This document shows, in pieces, positions 56,115-64,000 of a stretch of 64,000 nt of DNA. The DNA is from an uncultured Veillonellaceae bacterium (GTDB lineage: Bacteria; Bacillota; Negativicutes; Selenomonadales; Selenomonadaceae): NCBI GenBank assembly GCA_902801565.1, contig CADCIX010000004.1, positions 34,978-98,977 of the forward strand, read 5' to 3'. The position numbers and the translations under genes were made by a program. Under the pieces are notes generated by a model, which saw only the letters and a program-made list of their open reading frames with translations, had not been told where the DNA came from and ran no database searches. Each line of letters begins with the position of its first letter. Position 1 is the stretch's first letter.

Positions 56115-57836
56115 ATGGAATTTCTGTCACACCTGAAAGTATCCCGCAAGCTGCTCATACTTGCTGTGCTTTCCTTCATCGGAATGGTCGTCACCGGAGC
56201 TTTCGGCTACTTTGCAATGAAGAATGCCGAGGACAGTCTCAATGAGCTCTTCCACAAGGAACTCTTGGGAATGTACTACATCGGCGATTCCCGCCATGCA
56301 ATGCGTTATGCGCAATTACAGGTAGCCCTGCTGCCAGTTGCCCATACCCCGGAGCTTGTCCAGCAGCGCCAGGAAAAATATGCTGCTGCTGTCAAGGAAA
56401 TGAATGAGTGCATCGCCAAATACGAGCCTTTGGTCGAAGATCGCCCGTCCCGCAAGGAAATCCTTCAGGAAATCAAGGCAGATTGGTCCAAGTTTCTCAC
56501 AGTATCGGAACATGTCATGAAACTGGCCGTTGTGGACGAGACAAAACAAGAAGCCATCCAGGTCTACGAGCGTGAAGGCATTCCTGTTTGCGTCAAGATC
56601 GGCGGGGACATTGGAAAATTGCAGGAACAGGCTCTCACCATGTCCGAGAAACGACTTGGCAACACCATTGACGGCATGGATGCCTCCCTCTTCAAAATGA
56701 CCATCATCGTTGTTGTGGTCATCCTGATTCTCTCCTTTGCTATCTATGCCATCACCAACGGCATCACCAGTCCCCTGCACCATGTCATGAAAGTCTGCAA
56801 TGACATGAGCGAGGGAGACTTCCGCGACAATCCCATCAATGTTGTTCGCACCGACGAGTTCGGCGACATGCTCCGCATGGTGGCAAAGATGCGCGCCACG
56901 ATCAACAAGCTCATGCGCCAGACCAGCACCACCACGGAACAGCTGGCAGCTTCCTCCCAGGAGCTCACCGCCAGCGCCCATCAGTCCGCGCAGGCTTCCG
57001 AGCAGGTGGCGCAGTCCGTCACGAACTCCGCCAGCGCTGTCGTGGAACAGCAGCAGCAGGTCAGCGATGCCATGGATGCCATTGACCACGCCATGGTTTC
57101 CATCAATCATCTGAACGATACCGCCTCCCAGGTGGCGCAGCAGGCAGATGCCTCCAACCAGCAGGCCGTCACCGGCAGCAAGGCCATCGAGACCGCCGTG
57201 GGCCAGATCGTCAGCGTCGAACAGATCGTCAACACCTCCGCCGCTACGGTGGACAAACTGGGCCAGCGCTCCAAGGAAATCGGCCAGATTGTCGAGACCA
57301 TTTCCGGCATCGCCGACCAGACGAACCTTCTCGCTCTCAACGCCGCCATCGAGGCAGCCCGTGCCGGCGAGCAGGGCCGCGGCTTCGCCGTGGTTGCCGA
57401 CGAGGTCAGGAAGCTCGCCGAGGAGTCCCAGGTGGCTGCACAGCGCATCTCTTCCCTGATCGGCGCCATCCAGACAGATACCGACAATGCCGTCAAGTCC
57501 ATGCACGATGGCAGCGTTGCCGTCAAGGAAGGCACCCGTTCCGTCGAGGAGCTTAAGACCACCTTTGACAGCATCTGCGCCGCTTCCGACGGCGTGATGC
57601 AGAAGACCCGCGAAATGTCCGGCGAGCTCACGAATGTCATGAACGACACCCAGACCATCAAGGACCGTTCGAACCGCATCTCGACCAACAGCGCCAAGGT
57701 CTCCACGGAAATGGAAAGCGTCTCCGCTGCCTCCGAGGAGCAATCCGCATCGGCAGAGGAAATCGCATCGGCCAGCGACTCCCTTGCAGGTCTCGCACAG
57801 GATCTCCAGACTTCCCTGCAGACGTTCAAGTTCTAA
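56115..57836 (+). CDS. methyl-accepting chemotaxis protein with four-helix-bundle sensor
   Basis: A 573-residue chemoreceptor. The N-terminal helix ([21 protein letters not shown]) is followed by a helical periplasmic domain of about 150 residues, as in the 4HB_MCP sensor. The second helix ([17 protein letters not shown]), HAMP and the signalling domain with [21 protein letters not shown] follow. Gln-rich stretches ([12 protein letters not shown]) lie in the coiled coil. The start ATG 56115 follows GAGGAGG. It has different sensor and strand from the receptor at 22698-24491. Ligand unknown. Confidence 0.93.
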   Translation: MEFLSHLKVSRKLLILAVLSFIGMVVTGAFGYFAMKNAEDSLNELFHKELLGMYYIGDSRHAMRYAQLQVALLPVAHTPELVQQRQEKYAAAVKEMNECIAKYEPLVEDRPSRKEILQEIKADWSKFLTVSEHVMKLAVVDETKQEAIQVYEREGIPVCVKIGGDIGKLQEQALTMSEKRLGNTIDGMDASLFKMTIIVVVVILILSFAIYAITNGITSPLHHVMKVCNDMSEGDFRDNPINVVRTDEFGDMLRMVAKMRATINKLMRQTSTTTEQLAASSQELTASAHQSAQASEQVAQSVTNSASAVVEQQQQVSDAMDAIDHAMVSINHLNDTASQVAQQADASNQQAVTGSKAIETAVGQIVSVEQIVNTSAATVDKLGQRSKEIGQIVETISGIADQTNLLALNAAIEAARAGEQGRGFAVVADEVRKLAEESQVAAQRISSLIGAIQTDTDNAVKSMHDGSVAVKEGTRSVEELKTTFDSICAASDGVMQKTREMSGELTNVMNDTQTIKDRSNRISTNSAKVSTEMESVSAASEEQSASAEEIASASDSLAGLAQDLQTSLQTFKF

Positions 57837-57858
57837 ATATTTCTACCGCAGAATCATT

Positions 57859-57902
57859 GCGGCGGGTACCGAAAAACGTTCTTTCAGTATCCGCCGCTTT
57901 TT
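57859..57902 (+). terminator. chemoreceptor gene terminator
   Basis: GCGGCGG / CCGCCGC arms around a long loop, then TTTTT. Confidence 0.8.
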
Positions 57903-57919
57903 GTTCGCCACTCATCCAT

Positions 57920-57950
57920 AAAGAAAGCCCCCGGATCTTCGGGGGCTTCT
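57920..57950 (-). terminator. terminator of the small 74-residue gene
   Basis: On the minus strand GAAGCCCCCG, a short loop, CGGGGGCTTTC, then TTTATGG. It lies directly after the stop at 57957. Confidence 0.75.
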
Positions 57951-57956
57951 TCCACA

Positions 57957-58181
57957 TCACTTTTTCTTCTTTACTTCCGCTTCCCATTCCGCCTCTTTCT
58001 GCTGCATGTGGCGAAGCATCTCCTGCTTGAAAACCGCCAGGAGGTCGCTGGTCTCCTTGGCAATCTCAACGGCATCCGCATGGGTCAGAGGCTTATCCCC
58101 TCCCGTATACTGCTCGTCAATACGTGCCGTATAGTGGGTAATGGCCTTGCTGAGCCTGCGATCAAGTGCATCTATTGTCAA
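57957..58181 (-). CDS. small helical protein of unknown function
   Basis: A 74-residue protein, mostly helical and charged, ending in Lys-rich KKKK. Unrecognised. The start is TTG 58181, with GGGAGGAG about ten bases before it. It lies 33 bases after the phosphodiesterase gene on the same strand and may be co-transcribed, but nothing in it suggests a role in c-di-GMP turnover. Confidence 0.6.
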   Translation of the reverse strand: MTIDALDRRLSKAITHYTARIDEQYTGGDKPLTHADAVEIAKETSDLLAVFKQEMLRHMQQKEAEWEAEVKKKK

Positions 58182-58214
58182 GATTTCTCATCTCCTCCCC
58201 GTTTCCGGGCTTTA

Positions 58215-59516
58215 TTATCCTTTATCAAAGCGCTTCTCGAAAACGTCCTCCGGCTCGGGACGCCCGAAATAGAATCCCTGGATGGCATCCGCCTCGCACT
58301 CGTCCCGCAGGAAGTGATACACATCCTCCTCCTCGACACCCTCGACACAAACCTCCATGTTAAGTGCATGACAGAGCTTGATGGCGTATTTCACCAGATT
58401 CTTGTTGAAATCGCATGCCAGCAGATCCTCGATGACAAAGCGGTCCAGCTTGATCAGGTCGCAGTCGAAAAGCCGCAGGAAATTCAATGTGGCATAACCG
58501 GAGCCGAAATCATCCATGGCAATCTTGATCCCCAGCTTGCGGAAGGATGCAAACTGCGAATTCACGTATTCCCAATCCGTGACGTTCTGCCCTTCCGTCA
58601 GCTCAAAAATGATATACTGCGGATCCATCTCGTACCTCTGCAGGCAATCCGCCACAAAGGGATACAGCATCTGCTCCTCCAGCTGGTAAAGGGATATATT
58701 GATGCTCATCTGGAAATCGGGAATGTATTTCTGCCATTTCTTGCAGGTCTTGACGGCCTGCTCGATGATCCAATGCCCCGCAGGGATGATCAGGCGCGTC
58801 TTTTCCAGAACAGGAATGAACTCCAACGGCGGCAGGATTTCCCCATCCGCGTTCTGCCAGCGAAGCAGTGCCTCTGCCCCATACAGCCTTTGATCCGAAG
58901 CACGGACCTGCGGCTGGAAGTAGAGGAAGAAGTCCTCGCAGCCCCTTGCAATGCTGTTTTTCATGAGCCCCTGCATCATGACATTGTAACGCCAGCGGGC
59001 ATATACCTCCTGATTGAAGAAGCAGATGCGGTCGCCGCCGCCTTCCTGACGGGCAATGGTCTTGGCCGCCTGTGCATGCATCAGGAGAACATCCGGATCC
59101 TTTCCGTCCCGGGGATAGAAGGCCACGCCTGCCGTCGTCGTGCAATAGACCTTATCCTCGATGGCGGCGATATCCCGAAGGCTGAGCTGCAGGCTGGCGA
59201 AGACGATCTCCATCTCATCCGGCATGCTTTCCGGCCAAAAAATGCAAAACTGGTCTCCCGACAATTTATAAAGCTGGATATCATAGGGCAGGACATTGGT
59301 GATATTCTCCGCAATCTGGCGAAGAGCCTCGTCCCCGATCCGAGGTCCGCAAATCTCATTGACCAGCTGGAAATTGTCCAAACCGATTGCCATGATTGCC
59401 CCGTCCATCTCGCCGCCAGTGGCCTGAAGGAACTCTTCCAGAGCCTTGACCAGCTCGAAACGGTTGGGAAGCCCGGTCACCGGATCCAACTGTAACTGAC
59501 GATTCTCCTGATCCAT
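58215..59516 (-). CDS. degenerate GGDEF / EAL phosphodiesterase
   Basis: A 433-residue cytoplasmic protein. The GGDEF-like domain (about 12-165) opens LDPVTGLPNRFELV, but its active site reads SGDQF, so it is unlikely to make c-di-GMP. The EAL domain (about 185-430) keeps EALLRW, ELTE, DDFGSG, IKLDR and EGVEEE, so hydrolysis of c-di-GMP is likely. The GGDEF part may sense GTP. The start ATG 59516 is chosen because longer frames run back over htpG. No membrane or sensor domain is present. Confidence 0.88.
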   Translation of the reverse strand: MDQENRQLQLDPVTGLPNRFELVKALEEFLQATGGEMDGAIMAIGLDNFQLVNEICGPRIGDEALRQIAENITNVLPYDIQLYKLSGDQFCIFWPESMPDEMEIVFASLQLSLRDIAAIEDKVYCTTTAGVAFYPRDGKDPDVLLMHAQAAKTIARQEGGGDRICFFNQEVYARWRYNVMMQGLMKNSIARGCEDFFLYFQPQVRASDQRLYGAEALLRWQNADGEILPPLEFIPVLEKTRLIIPAGHWIIEQAVKTCKKWQKYIPDFQMSINISLYQLEEQMLYPFVADCLQRYEMDPQYIIFELTEGQNVTDWEYVNSQFASFRKLGIKIAMDDFGSGYATLNFLRLFDCDLIKLDRFVIEDLLACDFNKNLVKYAIKLCHALNMEVCVEGVEEEDVYHFLRDECEADAIQGFYFGRPEPEDVFEKRFDKG

Positions 59517-59666
59517 AATATGTTCAACCTTCTTTCTGCACAGCAGGACTGAGGGGCAACAGCCTGCCATATTTCCGGCATTCTGTTTGCTTGTTTTCAG
59601 CATCGATAAAGTGCCTATAGATAGTATTTCGTCAGATGAATGAAAATTCCTGCTCCTATGAATAGG

Positions 59667-59702
59667 AAAAACGCCCTGCAAAAAAATTTTTTCTGCAGGG
59701 CG
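59667..59702 (-). terminator. htpG terminator
   Basis: On the minus strand CGCCCTGCA, AT-rich loop, TGCAGGGCG, then TTTTTCC. Confidence 0.85.
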
Positions 59703-59715
59703 CAATGCTCTTTGC

Positions 59716-61671
59716 TTATTTTGCCATGAGCTTGGCAACCTTGTTGGCAAACTCCACCGGATTCTCCGGCAGGATGCCTTCAATGATAAGGGCCTGTGTA
59801 TAGAGCAGGTCGCAGTAGTCCTTGAAATCCTGCCCCTCCTTATTCGCTGCATGCAGGGACTGCAAGCGGCCAAAGAGCTCATGCTTGGGGTTGATCTCCA
59901 GGATGCGCTTTGCCTTGAACATGGGGTTGTCCATCTCGGCAAAGGTCTGCTCCATGGAAAGGGAAGGTCCCTGCTCATCCGCCACAAGGCAGACAGCGCT
60001 GGACTTCAGGCGGTTCGAAAGCTTGACCTCCGAAACCTTGTCCCCCAGGGTCTCCTTGATGTCTTTCATGAGATCGTCATTGGACTTCGCCAGTTCCTCC
60101 GTCTCCTTCTTGACCTCCTGAGACTCCGCATCATCCAGATCCAGATCCCCGCGGCTGATGGAGTGGAACTGCTTGCCCTCGTACTCCCGAATGGTCTCGA
60201 TGCAGAACTCGTCCACGGGATCGAGGAGATAGAGAACCTCGATGCCCTTCTCGCGCAGGAGCTCCATCTGGGGAAGGTTCTCGATGGTCTCCTTGTCCTT
60301 CGCCGTGGCGTAGTAGATCTTCTTCTGGCTCTCCGGCATGCGCTCCACGTATTCCTTCAGGGAAACGAGCTTGCCCTCCTTGGAGGTCAGGAACAGGAGC
60401 AGGTTCTTGAGCTTGTCGATCGTATCGCTGCCGGAGTACATGCTGTTGTAGACACCGATCTTCAGGGACTTCCCGTACTCATTCCAGAACTTCTCGTAAT
60501 CCTCGCGCTTGTTCTTCATATTGCGCTCCAGCGTCTTGAGGATGTTCTTCTCCAGAGCGCGGCCGATATCCTTGAGCTCCTTGCTCTGTTGCAAGAGCTC
60601 GCGGGAGATGTTCAGCGAGAGATCCGGGCTGTCCACAAGGCCCTTCATGAAGCGCAGGTAATCCGGCAGGAGATCCTTGCACTTGTCCATGATGAACACA
60701 TGGCGGGAATAGAGCTGAAGCCCCGGCTCATAGTCCGTATGATAGAGGTTGAAGGGCGCATGGGCGGGAATGCAGAGAAGGGATGTGTACTCCACATTGC
60801 CCTCGGCCTTCGTATGGAAGACCTCCATGGGATTCTCCCACTCATGGAACTGGTTCTTGAAGAACTCGTTGTAGTCCTCGTCCTTGAGCTCGGACTTGTT
60901 CTTCGTCCAGAGAGGCTGCATGGAGTTCAGCGTGCGTACCTCCGTGCGCTTGATCTTCTCGGCGCCCTCGATGGGCTTGCCTTCCTCATCCTTCGGCGTC
61001 TCCTCGATCTCGAAGTTCATCTTGATGGGATAGCGCACATAATCCGAATACTTCTTCACCAGACTCTGGAGCCTGTAGTTCTCCGTGAAGTCCGCATCGG
61101 CACTGTCACCGTAGAAATCCTTCTTCAAGGTGATGATGACCGATGTGCCGCGCTTCTCCTTCTCACACTCCTCGATGCTGTAGGAGCCGTCCCCATTGGA
61201 CTCCCAGCGCACGGCTTCCTTCTCCCCTGCCTTGCGCGTGACAATCGTGACCTTCTCCGCCACCATGAAGGCAGAGTAGAAGCCCACGCCGAACTGCCCG
61301 ATGAGCTCCTTGTCCGTGATGTCAGAGTTGGACTCCTTCGCCTGCTTGAGCTGCTCCAGGAATGCCTTCGTGCCGGATTTCGCAATGGTGCCGATGTTCT
61401 CGATGACCTCGTCACGGTTCATGCCGATGCCGTTATCGGAAATCGTCAGCGTATGGCTCTCCTTGTCGGGAACGAGGAAGATCTCAAAGTCCTCATCCCC
61501 CTCCAGGATGTCGTGGTTCGTGAGCCCCTCGAAATGCACCTTGTCAATCGCATCAGAGGCGTTGGATATGAGCTCCCGCAGGAAGATCTCCTTGTTCGTA
61601 TAGATGGAATTGATCATGAGGTCCAGAAGCTGTTTCGTCTCAGCCTGGAACTCGCGTGTTTCTTTTGCCAT
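59716..61671 (-). CDS. htpG: molecular chaperone HtpG (Hsp90)
   Basis: A 651-residue Hsp90. The N-terminal GHKL ATPase domain has ELISNASDAIDK (ATP-binding Asn), DNGIGMN and GQFGVGFYSAFMVA. The middle domain has NISRELLQQ with the catalytic Arg, and the C-terminal part is the dimerisation domain. The start ATG 61671 follows a weak site. A CIRCE operator and promoter lie just upstream, so HrcA control is likely. Confidence 0.97.
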   Translation of the reverse strand: MAKETREFQAETKQLLDLMINSIYTNKEIFLRELISNASDAIDKVHFEGLTNHDILEGDEDFEIFLVPDKESHTLTISDNGIGMNRDEVIENIGTIAKSGTKAFLEQLKQAKESNSDITDKELIGQFGVGFYSAFMVAEKVTIVTRKAGEKEAVRWESNGDGSYSIEECEKEKRGTSVIITLKKDFYGDSADADFTENYRLQSLVKKYSDYVRYPIKMNFEIEETPKDEEGKPIEGAEKIKRTEVRTLNSMQPLWTKNKSELKDEDYNEFFKNQFHEWENPMEVFHTKAEGNVEYTSLLCIPAHAPFNLYHTDYEPGLQLYSRHVFIMDKCKDLLPDYLRFMKGLVDSPDLSLNISRELLQQSKELKDIGRALEKNILKTLERNMKNKREDYEKFWNEYGKSLKIGVYNSMYSGSDTIDKLKNLLLFLTSKEGKLVSLKEYVERMPESQKKIYYATAKDKETIENLPQMELLREKGIEVLYLLDPVDEFCIETIREYEGKQFHSISRGDLDLDDAESQEVKKETEELAKSNDDLMKDIKETLGDKVSEVKLSNRLKSSAVCLVADEQGPSLSMEQTFAEMDNPMFKAKRILEINPKHELFGRLQSLHAANKEGQDFKDYCDLLYTQALIIEGILPENPVEFANKVAKLMAK

Positions 61672-61698
61672 TCTTTCGTCACCCTTTGTCTAAAATTG

Positions 61699-61725
61699 TT
61701 AGCACTCCCATAAGGCGAGTGCCAA
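61699..61725. promoter_or_regulatory. CIRCE element (HrcA operator) of htpG
   Basis: TTAGCACTC-N9-GAGTGCCAA, against the consensus TTAGCACTC-N9-GAGTGCTAA (one mismatch). It lies just after the predicted start site. Confidence 0.9.
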
Positions 61726-61738
61726 ATTGTCCATACCT

Positions 61739-61767
61739 ATAGTAACGCAAAAACGACAAAAAGTCAA
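61739..61767 (-). promoter_or_regulatory. htpG promoter
   Basis: TTGACT (61767-61762), 17 bases, TACTAT (61744-61739) on the minus strand. Confidence 0.75.
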
Positions 61768-61835
61768 ACACTAAATAAAAAAAGAGCTGTCGAAGCAACC
61801 CATCTCTCAGAAAGCGACACTCAAGGAGAACACAA

Positions 61836-61967
61836 GATCGCATCCCTTTTGAAGATGCGCCTGAGCTATTGACAAAAGATGATTCAGACTCTATGCTTGA
61901 CGAATGGAAAGAACGCGACCATCCTCGTAGAAAAGTGGAAAATTGGGCAAGGGCAGTGAAAAAGTAG
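61836..61967 (+). pseudogene. C-terminal remnant of an unknown, perhaps phage-related, protein
   Basis: A frame reading DRIPFEDAPELLTKDDSDSM and ending WARAVKK-stop. It has no ATG start and no ribosome-binding site; upstream it is open only to 61779. The composition is AT-richer and more charged than the neighbours. I take it as the end of a gene whose front was lost. It overlaps the start of the next frame. Confidence 0.3.
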
Positions 61968-62347
61968 TGGAAAGCGAGACAAAAAGTGGTATAATTGAAT
62001 CAGAATTTGATGTTATTCGAACTCTGAGTGCAATGGCAAAGCAGTTTCATGTAAAGGGAACAAAACCTTTACGTGAGGAAGGCTGGACGTTGAAAGAAGG
62101 AAGCACAGTTACCGGGGTCAAGGTAATAGCGGAAGGACGGAAAATCCGTGATGTGGACTTCTTAATCGAAAAGAATTCTTTGCCAAATGGAGAAAAGACC
62201 AAGGCAGAAGATTGGTACAAGTGCCGCGGAACTGCAGATGTTACCAATGGAGAAACGACAATCAAGAACTGCGAGGTTCACTGGTATCAATGCAAAAATA
62301 TAGGAAAGATTGATTTCAAGGTGAAAAGATGGGGTGATGAATCATGA
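61943..62347 (+). CDS. unknown protein of a foreign-looking cassette
   Basis: A frame of 134 residues, TTG start at 61943. The real start may be further in, for example GTG 61968 or ATG 62033. The second half (TKAEDWYKCRGTADVTNGET, EVHWYQCKNIGKIDFKVKRW) recalls the tails of some phage head proteins, from memory only. Base use is more AT-rich than in the core genes. The last four bases overlap the next gene (ATGA), so the two form a pair. Confidence 0.5.
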   Translation: MGKGSEKVVESETKSGIIESEFDVIRTLSAMAKQFHVKGTKPLREEGWTLKEGSTVTGVKVIAEGRKIRDVDFLIEKNSLPNGEKTKAEDWYKCRGTADVTNGETTIKNCEVHWYQCKNIGKIDFKVKRWGDES

Positions 62348-62523
62348 CAGTAAGGTACATAGGCGAACGGAAAGCCGATATTATCCCGAATAAAGAGTAT
62401 AAGGTAATTGCCATTGAACGTGGATGGTACCGCATTGTCGATGAATCTGGTGAGGATTATCTTTACGGCCCATCTAATTTCGAGATTGTTGAAGAATCCG
62501 TAAAGGAAAGAGTAAGCGCATAA
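62344..62523 (+). CDS. small SH3-like protein paired with the upstream gene
   Basis: A frame of 59 residues starting MTVRYIGERKADIIPNKEYK. GGGGTG lies seven bases before its ATG, inside the upstream gene. The pattern YKVIAIERGWYRIVDESGEDYLY fits a small beta-barrel; short proteins of this kind occur in phage or mobile regions. It overlaps the upstream stop by four bases. A terminator follows. A role as partner or immunity protein of the upstream gene is a guess. Confidence 0.6.
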   Translation: MTVRYIGERKADIIPNKEYKVIAIERGWYRIVDESGEDYLYGPSNFEIVEESVKERVSA

Positions 62524-62533
62524 CTTAAGCCTT

Positions 62534-62558
62534 TGAAGCACCCGCAAGGGTGCTTTTC
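62534..62558 (+). terminator. terminator of the two-gene cassette
   Basis: AGCACCC GCAA GGGTGCT followed by TTTCTT, 14 bases after the stop. Confidence 0.85.
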
Positions 62559-62623
62559 TTGTGCCCAAAAGGAGGCACCAACCGTGAACCAAGGATCAGC
62601 TTTGGCAACTGGCACGGAGAATT

Positions 62624-62663
62624 CCGCTTAATCCTCACAGGCTTGCATGTGAGGATTAAGCGG
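62624..62663. repeat. perfect 16-bp inverted repeat
   Basis: CCGCTTAATCCTCACA and its exact complement TGTGAGGATTAAGCGG around an eight-base loop GGCTTGCA. No T-run on either strand. It lies 57 bases after the stop of the AAA-ATPase gene and may be a transposition scar, an RNA hairpin or a binding site. Confidence 0.7.
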
Positions 62664-62720
62664 TCCCATCCTCATCCATCGCTTCCAAGAGAAAACTCAC
62701 CGGATATACCCTCTGGCGGT

Positions 62721-64000
62721 TCACCCCGCCTCTATCAGGCACTTCTTCCCGCAAAAGGCGATGCCGTACTGCCAGACCTCCTGCACTCCCCGCCGGGCAA
62801 ATTCCGACAGGTAATCCCTATCCCGGATCTGGGCAAGGGCCTCACCTGCCCGGTCCGGCATATCCTCTTCCTTTTTCGCCACCTTGAACTCCAGCACGGC
62901 TCCCACTCTCTGATTCTTTCCGGGGAAAATGGCAATATCGAACCTGCCGAAGCCTGCCTCGCGATTAGAAACCACCTCAAAGCGAGGCACCAGTGTGGCA
63001 AGAAGGCCCAGCATCAAACCGTGGTAGAAAGTTTCTCGATTGGCCGTATCGTAGAAACTCACGGAAAAGCGCAGGAAATTGGACAGAGATTCCGCAAAGT
63101 CTGTTGCCCTTCCATCCATAAGGGCTTCCGTTATGGTAACGAGCAGGTTTTCATCGGAGCCTGCCCTTTCCAGATAATTCATAACCTCCCTTTGAAAAAG
63201 CAGCCGGATTTCCAGATTGGGAATCCGCATGGCTATGCGTCCCCCCGCATAGGGGTCAGGCCTTTCCGCCAAAGTCAGGTAGCCCGTATTGATGAGCATG
63301 GAGTACAAGGCACTGGTACTTTCGCCGATATCATCATAAATAACCCCTTCCACCAGTTGAGCTCTTACCTGCGCCCCCTGCAAAAAGGCATACAAGTCAC
63401 GAACCTGCGGGGCTTTGGCATCCCTCAGCAGATGTTTCAGTATGGCATTGCCCGAAGTATTCACCCAATAGGCGGCAGGCTGGCAGTTTTGGCGGAAATA
63501 ATTGACCACCGACCAAGGATTATAGATTTCCTGCCCTGCAAAGTTGTAGCCATCGTACCAGGACTTGATTTCCGGAAGTTTGTCCGAGACCTTGAAATCT
63601 GTCGCCATCTGCTCGATTTCCTCATAGGTAAACCCCATGGCATCCAGATAATTGCCAGAGGCTACGCTGGCCACCTCAAGATTATTCAGTGAACTGAAGA
63701 TGCTCTCCTTGGCAATCCTCAGCACCCCTGTCAGCACGGCAAAGTCCAAATGGGGATTGGATTTCAGCACAGAACTGAGGTAATTCCTCATGAAGTCTAT
63801 GGCCTCATCATAATAGCCACGATCCCAGGCTCTCTGGATAGGAGCATCATACTCATCAATAAGCACCAGTACGCTTTTTTTGTGATAGCGTGCCAGATAG
63901 GCCACCAGATTGCTGAGAGAATACTGCAGATCTGTAGGGCTTGCTGTCTTTGCCAGGATAGCCCGAAAAACTGCTTTCTCCTCTGAAATCAGCGTATCCC
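62721..64000 (-). CDS. AAA-ATPase-like / PD-(D/E)XK protein, second copy (partial at window edge)
   Basis: The frame runs from the window edge to TGA at 62721, giving the last ~425 residues. Walker B reads LVLIDEYDAPI, then the shared blocks LTGVLRIAKESIFSSLNN, WYDGYNF, YNPWSV and SGNAIL. The nuclease-like end is GFGRFDIAIFP...AVLEFKVAKKEED. Walker A lies outside the window. It is clearly related to the gene at 389-2083, but diverged along its length, so it is not a recent copy. An in-frame start at 63905 falls inside the conserved domain and is not the real start. Confidence 0.85.
   Translation of the reverse strand, partial: DTLISEEKAVFRAILAKTASPTDLQYSLSNLVAYLARYHKKSVLVLIDEYDAPIQRAWDRGYYDEAIDFMRNYLSSVLKSNPHLDFAVLTGVLRIAKESIFSSLNNLEVASVASGNYLDAMGFTYEEIEQMATDFKVSDKLPEIKSWYDGYNFAGQEIYNPWSVVNYFRQNCQPAAYWVNTSGNAILKHLLRDAKAPQVRDLYAFLQGAQVRAQLVEGVIYDDIGESTSALYSMLINTGYLTLAERPDPYAGGRIAMRIPNLEIRLLFQREVMNYLERAGSDENLLVTITEALMDGRATDFAESLSNFLRFSVSFYDTANRETFYHGLMLGLLATLVPRFEVVSNREAGFGRFDIAIFPGKNQRVGAVLEFKVAKKEEDMPDRAGEALAQIRDRDYLSEFARRGVQEVWQYGIAFCGKKCLIEAG

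Noticed and set aside
59517..59987. Longer start of the EAL protein
   Set aside because: The extension overlaps the htpG 3' end and its terminator and has no domain features.

Overview
The window looks like chromosomal DNA of a Negativicutes bacterium of the Selenomonas type. This is inferred from a GC content that reads as a little above half, TTG/GTG starts behind strong GGAGG sites, a PPi-type phosphofructokinase beside clostridial-style genes, a type-2-like IleRS, and a polyamine cluster of the kind expected in Selenomonas. Almost all genes lie on the minus strand. No rRNA, CRISPR array, complete prophage or transposase was seen.

Layout. 1-2.4 kb: the 3' end of an HD-GYP gene, an AAA-ATPase/PD-(D/E)XK protein and a truncated acetyltransferase. 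2.4-13.9 kb: the information operon rpmG-secE-nusG-rplK-rplA-[L10 leader]-rplJ-rplL-rpoB-rpoC, with an internal promoter and a terminator-like hairpin ahead of rpoB. 13.9-14.3 kb: tRNA-Met, tRNA-Thr and two identical tRNA-fMet genes behind one strong promoter. 14.4-25.5 kb: PPi-PFK, DEAD-box helicase, methionine aminopeptidase, polysaccharide deacetylase, a CsoR-family repressor, ileS, a Cache chemoreceptor and lgt. 25.5-35.3 kb: an AdoMetDC homologue lacking its pyruvoyl serine, glmS with its ribozyme, a YacL-type PIN/TRAM protein, carD, tcdA, a divergent ftsZ, a small orphan transcription unit, a DMT exporter, an epimerase and holA. 35.5-44.6 kb: an MFS transporter, then the glycerol regulon glpF / glpK / an orphan PTS EIIB / glpC-glpB-glpA, and a divergent XRE regulator. 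44.6-53.8 kb: a Cys/His-rich unknown, a 162-bp MITE-like inverted repeat, and the polyamine cluster speD-speA-speE-speB / CASDH-nspC-TPR protein. 53.8-64 kb: tRNA-Ala, rfbB, tRNA-Pro, a second chemoreceptor, an EAL phosphodiesterase, htpG under a CIRCE element, a small foreign-looking cassette, and a second AAA-ATPase/PD-(D/E)XK gene running off the window.

How the parts work together. Glycerol enters by GlpF, is phosphorylated by GlpK and oxidised by the anaerobic GlpABC complex; the strongest promoter and a 22-bp palindrome sit between glpA and the regulator. The polyamine block encodes arginine to agmatine to putrescine, then two apparently parallel routes to a triamine: SpeD/SpeE, and the carboxy(nor)spermidine route CASDH/NspC. 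Regulation by RNA or DNA structure is unusually visible: a glmS ribozyme, an L10 autoregulatory leader with terminator, promoter-hairpin-gene arrangements ahead of rpoB, ileS and perhaps speD, and a CIRCE element at htpG.

The most unusual items are the serine-less SpeD homologue co-directional with glmS, the self-contained transcription unit encoding a 19-residue hydrophobic peptide downstream of the DMT exporter gene, the orphan PTS EIIB inside the glp operon, and the MITE-like hairpin element.
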